DNA of 64,000 nt from positions 21,791 to 85,790 of the forward strand of contig CABRNK010000009.1 of the NCBI GenBank assembly GCA_902472305.1, in the 5' to 3' direction. The notes below the pieces were generated by a model. That model saw only the letters and a list, made by a program, of their open reading frames with translations, was not told the DNA's origin and did not search any database. The position numbers and the translations under genes were made by a program. The DNA comes from Hominenteromicrobium sp900549945 (GTDB taxonomy: Bacteria; Bacillota; Clostridia; Oscillospirales; Acutalibacteraceae). Shown one piece after another: positions 59,942 to 64,000 of the stretch; position 1 is the stretch's first letter, and each line of letters starts with the position of its first letter.

Positions 59942-60556
59942 ATGAACACTTATCTGCAAAGCATGAAAAACGCATTATCCAGCTACTACGCCGCCGCAAA
60001 AGCTTATGAAGAAAAGGCTGACCGCGCAAAGCAACGCTATCAGGAAGACGTAGCTGCAAACGAAATCAAAAAGCTGGATGCAGAACTTGAAACCCAGAGG
60101 CAGGGCGCCATCGACTCCATCAATGAAGCAAAAGACAAAGCCATCGAAGCCGTCCGCAGATGGGGTGCGCTGGATGGGAATAAGATCGACGACGGAGACA
60201 TGAAACTCTTGAAGTTCGACCTATCCCTTGAACAGTTTGAAGCTATGGTGGAACGCCACAAGAAAAACGGAACCATGTGCTTCATCCTGCTCCAATGCGG
60301 TGAAGCGCATAACAGAAAACATGGAGAAAACAGCGAATTCGATCGCGCAAGCCATTACGACACCAGCATTATTCCAACCGTAGAAAAAAAGATCGCTGCA
60401 TATACGAGATTTGCAGAAAGTGCTGTCGATGCCGTGAAAAATATGCGCGGAATTGGTTTTGGACAAGGCGTTTCCAGCCCCATTATGATAAACATCGTCG
60501 AGACGTTCGGAGAGCCGAATCCGACCAACTACGATCTACTCGAAATGATCGGATAA
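59942..60556 (+). CDS. Hypothetical coiled-coil protein of the element
   Basis: The 204-residue protein has an N-terminal coiled coil of about 75 residues (AYEEKADRAKQRYQEDVAANEIKKLDAEL and on). A C-terminal part includes FILLQCGEAHNRKHGENSEFDRASHYDTS and FGEPNPTNYDLLEMIG. No family recognised. The ATG follows AAAGGAGGAACCCCAA. A hairpin directly after the stop ends this gene group. Confidence 0.6.
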   Translation: MNTYLQSMKNALSSYYAAAKAYEEKADRAKQRYQEDVAANEIKKLDAELETQRQGAIDSINEAKDKAIEAVRRWGALDGNKIDDGDMKLLKFDLSLEQFEAMVERHKKNGTMCFILLQCGEAHNRKHGENSEFDRASHYDTSIIPTVEKKIAAYTRFAESAVDAVKNMRGIGFGQGVSSPIMINIVETFGEPNPTNYDLLEMIG

Positions 60557-60559
60557 CTA

Positions 60560-60593
60560 AAGTCCGGAAGCCGTACTTATGGTTTCCGGACTT
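60560..60593 (+). terminator. Hairpin ending the main element operon
   Basis: A perfect 10-bp stem AAGTCCGGAA / TTCCGGACTT starts four bases after the previous stop. The U-tract is weak (GCTTTAT), and the 3' arm overlaps the next promoter -35. Confidence 0.6.
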
Positions 60594-60620
60594 GCTTTAT
60601 CCCGCTGGATGCGGTATAAT
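60592..60620 (+). promoter_or_regulatory. Separate promoter of the last element gene
   Basis: TTGCTT (60592-60597), 17 bases, TATAAT (60615-60620), 30 bases before the start codon. None of the 12-bp operators lies here, so it should be active while the rest is repressed. Confidence 0.7.
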
Positions 60621-60649
60621 CACCGCAGGACACGTGGAGGAATTACGCC

Positions 60650-61054
60650 ATGAACATGATCTATGTACCCGATAAAGAAACCGTGACCGCCCGCTTCGGC
60701 ACCAGCGAAATGTTTATTCTCGCAATCACCTACGACGAGGAAACCGCTGCGATCGCGCCGATTGACGAAGCCCCGGAGCACTACATTCTGCTCAATAAAG
60801 CCGGTATCGGCGAAATCAACCTCGACCGGTGCTTTCGCGTCGTATTCGACGACAAGGCCGCCGAGTGGACGTTCGTCTGCCCCTCCGATTACGCGCATAT
60901 CGCCGACAAGCAAAAGCGGATCGCCCAGTTCTACAAGGACGGATTCCGCACGATCTCGCATGTGCTCTCCGACCTAGGCTATATGATCGATCTCACGATT
61001 CCGCGCCGCTACCGTCGGCACTTCGACATAATGAGCGGCAACATTCCGGAATAA
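60650..61054 (+). CDS. Unknown cargo-like protein
   Basis: The 134-residue protein is unrecognised. Its first part looks like mixed beta structure (MIYVPDKETVTARFGTSEMFILAITYDEETAAI), and the middle reads FRVVFDDKAAEWTFVCPSDYAHI. The end is basic (TIPRRYRRHFDI). It has its own promoter, sits between two hairpins, and is the last gene before attR, the position where prophages and satellites carry host-benefit (moron) genes. Its G+C content is nearer to host level than that of the neighbouring element genes. Confidence 0.65.
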   Translation: MNMIYVPDKETVTARFGTSEMFILAITYDEETAAIAPIDEAPEHYILLNKAGIGEINLDRCFRVVFDDKAAEWTFVCPSDYAHIADKQKRIAQFYKDGFRTISHVLSDLGYMIDLTIPRRYRRHFDIMSGNIPE

Positions 61055-61060
61055 ACAAAA

Positions 61061-61092
61061 GGCCAAGGGAACGCCGCTTCCCCCGGCTTTTT
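61061..61092 (+). terminator. Terminator after the cargo gene
   Basis: GGGAA/TTCCC (61067-61071 / 61078-61082) plus an outer GCC/GGC with a bulge, followed by TTTTT. Confidence 0.55.
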
Positions 61093-61093
61093 A

Positions 61094-61116
61094 TAACACA
61101 CTTTGTAACACACTTT
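61094..61116 (+). repeat. Candidate integrase arm sites, right
   Basis: Two identical TAACACACTTT copies start at 61094 and 61106 (12-bp period) and match the copy at 52944 near attL. The 61117-61227 stretch up to attR holds no gene. Confidence 0.5.
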
Positions 61117-61227
61117 CCATCTCCTGCCGCCCGATGCGATTATCGCGCAGGCGGTAGAATACCCGCGTAGAATCTAGCTTTTTCCGCTCTGCCTTTGGCT
61201 GTGTTTGGGCAGAAAAATCACTGTTTC

Positions 61228-61276
61228 CTGGCTACGAACCAGTAGGTCAGGGGTTCGAGTCCCTTCAAGCGCGCCA
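61228..61276 (+). repeat. attR, 49-bp direct repeat
   Basis: A copy of the last 49 bases of tRNA-Arg without the 5' half, so not a working tRNA. It marks the right boundary of the element. Confidence 0.95.
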
Positions 61277-61280
61277 AGTT

Positions 61281-61330
61281 AAAGCTGCATTTTAGCCTTG
61301 TTTATAAGGTTGAAATGCAGCTTTTCTTTT
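61281..61330 (+). terminator. Displaced native tRNA-Arg terminator
   Basis: A 12-bp stem AAAGCTGCATTT / AAATGCAGCTTT followed by TCTTTT begins four bases after attR. Before integration it would have lain directly after the tRNA. Confidence 0.75.
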
Positions 61331-61396
61331 AACAATCCTCTTATTATCTGAAGAAACTATATGCAACCAGCATAATGAATAGGCAGAGGAGACGTC

Positions 61397-62500
61397 ATGA
61401 TTTTTACCTTTGATGCAAAAGGCTATCTTTTATATCCTGTTATGAAATCTTATTTTAAACTCAGTGATGAGAATGTCTATGAGGCCATACAGAGTGGATT
61501 CAATATTTTACAGAAACAGTTAACGCTGAAAAACATCTCTTATGATGCGTTAAAAGGCGCTTTGATTCCAAATCAAGATAAGGACAAATTTGAGACATGC
61601 TTTGTTATTGACTCAAGCCAAATTAATTCTTCTGACTATGGATATTATGTATTTGAAAAGTTAATTCCGCTTTTGGACAAAGACAGCACCTACAGTATCC
61701 TGTGTGGGGATTATATTGACACTCTACGGCACCCCAGTTCACAGCAACTGCTACGTTCTGTAATGCACGAGGTCTTGGTAAGATGTCATGAATTCAAGTA
61801 TATGTATAGCAACCAGTACTACCTGATCTATGTGAATCGCTTAAGCGGCAGCCAGCGGCTGAAAATTGTTGAAGGGCTCTATCCGTATTCGTGGTTTACT
61901 GGATTTGCAGATTTAACATATTGTTCTTTGTTTAAAAGTTACCTTTCCACCATACTTACGTCTGTCTGTATAAAAAGTAAGAATAGAATTATTATGTCAC
62001 ATCCTTCGAATTGTGCAGATGAAGAAAATATTAATATGCGTGGGTTTCCGTTTGAAACCAATGGTTTTTCGCTTTCGAGTATAAACGATGATAGTTATAG
62101 CGCATTTCTGAGTTACAAAATAGAAAGCGAAGTACCGGACAAAGATGACATTGGTTTTTCCTTTAATGCACTATTTCCTAAATTTGATTCCTTTGAAAAA
62201 ATCACCCTAAATATTTCAGACGACAAGTGGAGTAAATATTTGACAGACAAGAAAAAAGGAAAGGGACTGATTATTGAATCGTTGGGTTATGATTCGGACG
62301 ACAAAAAACGCTTTACCGAAGAAGCCTTTAAGAAAATATGCGCCAATTACATCTATAACCTAAAAGAAAATCAATATGGCGACCTGATGTTTAATGTCTG
62401 TGTTGAGTTTCCAACCATTCATGGCAATATTAGAAAAACCACAATTGCTTTAAAATATTATCCTGATAGTGGTTTGATTGATATTGTTACGATCACCTAA
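61397..62500 (+). CDS. Orphan A+T-rich hypothetical protein
   Basis: The 367-residue protein is not recognised. It has no signal peptide or membrane helix, is rich in Tyr, Phe, Ser and Asp, and appears as one globular or two-domain soluble protein (YGYYVFEKLIPLLDKDSTYSI; FSLSSINDDSYSAFLSYKIES; GDLMFNVCVEFPTI near the end). AGAGGAG precedes the ATG. Base composition and codon use are strikingly A+T-rich compared with the host and the element, a sign of separate acquisition. It lies just outside attR. Confidence 0.75.
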   Translation: MIFTFDAKGYLLYPVMKSYFKLSDENVYEAIQSGFNILQKQLTLKNISYDALKGALIPNQDKDKFETCFVIDSSQINSSDYGYYVFEKLIPLLDKDSTYSILCGDYIDTLRHPSSQQLLRSVMHEVLVRCHEFKYMYSNQYYLIYVNRLSGSQRLKIVEGLYPYSWFTGFADLTYCSLFKSYLSTILTSVCIKSKNRIIMSHPSNCADEENINMRGFPFETNGFSLSSINDDSYSAFLSYKIESEVPDKDDIGFSFNALFPKFDSFEKITLNISDDKWSKYLTDKKKGKGLIIESLGYDSDDKKRFTEEAFKKICANYIYNLKENQYGDLMFNVCVEFPTIHGNIRKTTIALKYYPDSGLIDIVTIT

Positions 62501-62536
62501 ATGTTTTTGTAGTAGTTCAAACAATATCAATTATGA

Positions 62537-62593
62537 CCGTGCCTTCCACGTCGCGGCGAGCCTCAAGGATTTACCGCGACGTGGAAGGCACGG
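62537..62593. repeat. Perfect 20-bp inverted repeat
   Basis: The arms 62537-62556 and 62574-62593 (ending CGTCGCGG / starting CCGCGACG) are exact reverse complements over 20 bases with a 17-base loop. This is far longer than needed for a terminator, and it lacks a T-run. Confidence 0.9.
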
Positions 62594-63057
62594 CTTCGCC
62601 GTTTGGATTGTCGCTCCTCCTCTGCAAAAGTCGCGCCACACCTGCACTACTCGCTTGTAAACACATTCACAACGCTTCGGCTTGCTACCAAATTTTTGCG
62701 GATTGGGACTAAGGTTTTTTGCTGGCATCTTTTTGCAGCGCAAACCCACGATGGAGTGACTTTTGGTCACTCCATTTTTTCTTAGTATTTATGCGGGTTT
62801 GGGCTTTGGGGGCAAAATTCGGAAAACGGTTTCACCATAGATATCCAAACAGCAGTTAAATTGGTCAAAGTGGGGTTTCCGCCTGATTATTCAGGTAGGG
62901 GTCCCGCTTTTCTACATTCTCCTTATCCCATTATCGGAACTATAAAAACAGCTTTTAGAATAGGTCTGGCAAATCCCGAAACCGGATCGATTTGAGACTC
63001 AAAGGCATATGCACTTCATTTCAAAAGCCAACCCAGTAGCCCCCTACCGCCGCCCCC
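62594..63057. other. Non-coding, repeat-like stretch between orphan gene and recombinase
   Basis: The stretch contains GGCTTCGCC and CTTCGGCTTG motifs near 62592 and 62678, and ends its first half with an ATGGAGTGAC/GTCACTCCAT hairpin plus T-run (62751-62781). From 62786 to 62992 one plus-strand frame stays open without a start codon and may be a gene remnant. I see no supportable gene. The layout with the 20-bp stem suggests a mobile non-coding repeat or structured RNA. Confidence 0.45.
62751..62781 (+). terminator. Terminator-like hairpin
   Basis: A 10-bp stem ATGGAGTGAC / GTCACTCCAT with a TTTTG loop, followed by TTTTTT. It could end transcription from the orphan gene or from a structured RNA. 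Confidence 0.7.
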
Positions 63058-63663
63058 CTATTCCAACCGCCTGCGCCTGTATTCCCGCAGGCGGCGGTAA
63101 AAGGTGGCTTGGCTCATTCCGCTCTGTTCGAGTGCTTTCTGAAGCGGGAGCTGCTTTCCCTCCCACTGCCGCACGATATTTTCAAACGTATCCGGCAGCG
63201 GGCACTCGGGCCTTCCGAAGCGGACGCCCTTGGCTTTGGCCGCCGCGATCCCCTCGGCCTGCCGTTTTCGGATGGCCTCCCGCTCATTCTGCGCCACAAA
63301 AGACAGAATCTGCAGCACCAGGTCGGCGATGAAGGTGCCCATCAGATCCCTGCCGTTTCTTGTGTCCAGCAGGGGCATATCCAGCACGCAGATGTCCGCG
63401 CCGATCTCCTTCGTTAAAATGCGCCACTGGTTTTGAATCTCCTCGTAATTCCTTCCCAGCCGGTCGATGCTGTGCACATACAGCAGATCGCCCGGCTTGA
63501 GCTTTCCCGCCAGCCTTTTGTACCTCGGACGGTCAAAATCCTTTCCCGATTGCTTGTCCATGTAGATATTCCCGTCCGGAACGCCCTTTCCCCGCAGTGC
63601 CGTCACCTGCCGGTCCTCGTTCTGGTCTGTGCTGGAAACACGGATATAGCCATACATCATCAA
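63058..63663 (-). CDS. Serine recombinase (resolvase/invertase family)
   Basis: The 201-residue protein has the catalytic domain YGYIRVSSTDQNEDRQ (Arg8, nucleophile Ser10), YVHSIDRLGRNYEEI and a long helix E region (VLQILSFVAQNEREAIRKRQAEGIAAAKAKG). A C-terminal helix-turn-helix (LPLQKALEQSGMSQATFYRRLREY) completes it. Small serine recombinases resolve cointegrates or invert segments. No transposase gene or terminal repeats are in view. The ATG follows AGAGGGGTGATGTTTG. Confidence 0.94.
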   Translation of the reverse strand: MMMYGYIRVSSTDQNEDRQVTALRGKGVPDGNIYMDKQSGKDFDRPRYKRLAGKLKPGDLLYVHSIDRLGRNYEEIQNQWRILTKEIGADICVLDMPLLDTRNGRDLMGTFIADLVLQILSFVAQNEREAIRKRQAEGIAAAKAKGVRFGRPECPLPDTFENIVRQWEGKQLPLQKALEQSGMSQATFYRRLREYRRRRLE

Positions 63664-63889
63664 ACATCACCCCTCTGAAAATAAGCGCGGCGGAACCGCA
63701 CCCATTACGGCTCCGCACGTTCTTTATACCACATTCATGCTTGTTCGACGTATTGCAATCTGATTCCGATCTGCTTTTTGCCTGCGGCGCCGCTCCGTTT
63801 CCGGGCGCAGGGCCTGCACAGCACGCCGTTTCGCCGCAGGGGGCGCGAAACCTGTACGCTCTCAGAACAGCCGAAAGCAAGAAAACAAA

Positions 63890-63926
63890 AACGGCGTATA
63901 CCTGCCGCAGCATGGCACACGCCGTT
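63890..63926 (-). terminator. Leftward terminator near the right edge
   Basis: AACGGCGT (63890-63897) pairs with ACGCCGTT (63919-63926). On the minus strand it is followed by TTTTGTTTTC. It would end a leftward gene entering from the right. Between it and the recombinase start (63664-63889) I see no gene. Confidence 0.6.
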
Positions 63927-63940
63927 CAGAAGTTTCCGGA

Positions 63941-64000
63941 TTAACCTAACCCAGAACCGGTTATTTCCAAATGGGAAATCTGTTTTTCAGCAGAGATCGG
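63941..64000 (-). CDS. Possible C-terminus of a leftward gene
   Basis: From the right edge one minus-strand frame is open for 19 codons (ending LEITGSGLG) to a TAA at 63941-63943. A terminator begins 15 bases later. The arrangement is what a gene end looks like, but the fragment is too short to identify or be sure of. Confidence 0.3.
   Translation of the reverse strand, partial: PISAEKQISHLEITGSGLG

Larger units (their letters stand above)
52812..61276. mobile_element. Integrated satellite-like element (~8.4 kb) in tRNA-Arg
   Basis: The element is bounded by 49-bp direct repeats. Next to the left end it encodes a tyrosine integrase, then a divergent CI/Cro switch, a Rha-like gene and about a dozen mostly overlapping rightward genes, including a replication initiator and an ArpU-like protein. 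It is visibly less G+C-rich than the host. I find no gene for terminase, portal, capsid, tail, lysis or conjugation. The content fits a phage-inducible island or satellite; a degraded prophage is the alternative. Confidence 0.88.

Noticed and set aside
61228..61276. Second tRNA-Arg gene
   Set aside because: Only the 3' 49 bases are present; acceptor 5' arm and D-arm are missing, so it is the attachment duplicate.
62531..62770. 79-codon minus-strand frame in the repeat-like stretch
   Set aside because: It lies across the 20-bp hairpin and other stems, has no ribosome site, and the product is low-complexity Lys/Cys/Arg-rich.
62786..62992. Start-less plus-strand open frame of 69 codons
   Set aside because: It may be the remnant of a gene end (reads GFPPDYSGRGPAFLHSPYPI), but without start codon, ribosome site or a recognised family it cannot be called.
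63597..63944. 115-codon plus-strand frame upstream of the recombinase
   Set aside because: It overlaps the recombinase start antisense, lacks a ribosome site and shows shadow-like composition.

Overview
The window looks like chromosome from a high-G+C gut Clostridia, most likely Oscillospiraceae/Ruminococcaceae. Supporting signs are pth-mfd synteny, pyruvate phosphate dikinase, a complete V-type ATPase operon, LplABC-type sugar importers and YesMN-type regulation. The family assignment is inference from gene content and base composition. There are no rRNA genes and no CRISPR array. One tRNA gene (tRNA-Arg, ACG) is present.

Layout. 1-9.1 kb: start of ppdK (leftward), then pth, mfd, a SurA/PrsA-like lipoprotein, two small membrane proteins, a MATE exporter and a small flavodoxin-like protein. 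9.3-18.25 kb: a nine-gene V-type ATPase operon in the order ntpF-I-K-E-C-G-A-B-D, with its own promoter and terminator. Its proteolipid carries the residues that bind Na+ in Enterococcus hirae NtpK. 18.4-36.55 kb: a glycan-use region with two importers. Importer 1 (rightward) is divergent from a GH31 alpha-xylosidase-like gene, and a LacI-type operator candidate lies at its start site. Importer 2 (leftward) is followed by a GH2 beta-mannosidase-like enzyme, a Cys-type sulfatase and a LacI regulator, and is divergent from a YesN/YesM two-component system. 36.6-52.7 kb: mscL with a zinc-ribbon tail, a tandem CmpB membrane protein, an esterase-galT-rimI-phosphatase group, rlmA-polA-dusB-yfbR, and a YfhO/CsbB-like pair.

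52.8-61.3 kb: an integrated element of about 8.4 kb sits in the 3' end of tRNA-Arg(ACG). It is bounded by a 49-bp direct repeat. It carries a tyrosine integrase, a CI/Cro-type switch with three 12-bp operators, a Rha-like protein, a replication initiator with 21-bp iterons inside its own coding sequence, an ArpU-like protein, a DUF4417 protein and several unknown genes. No capsid, portal, terminase, tail or lysis gene is visible. It is best read as a phage satellite or a heavily reduced prophage. The final gene, 60650-61054, has its own promoter between two hairpins and looks like cargo.

61.3-64 kb: a second, distinctly A+T-rich accessory patch outside the attachment repeat. It holds an orphan 367-residue protein, a structured repeat-like stretch with a perfect 20-bp stem, and a serine recombinase. 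A possible gene end lies at the right edge. The element at 52.8-61.3 kb and this patch are the parts most likely to hold undescribed biology.
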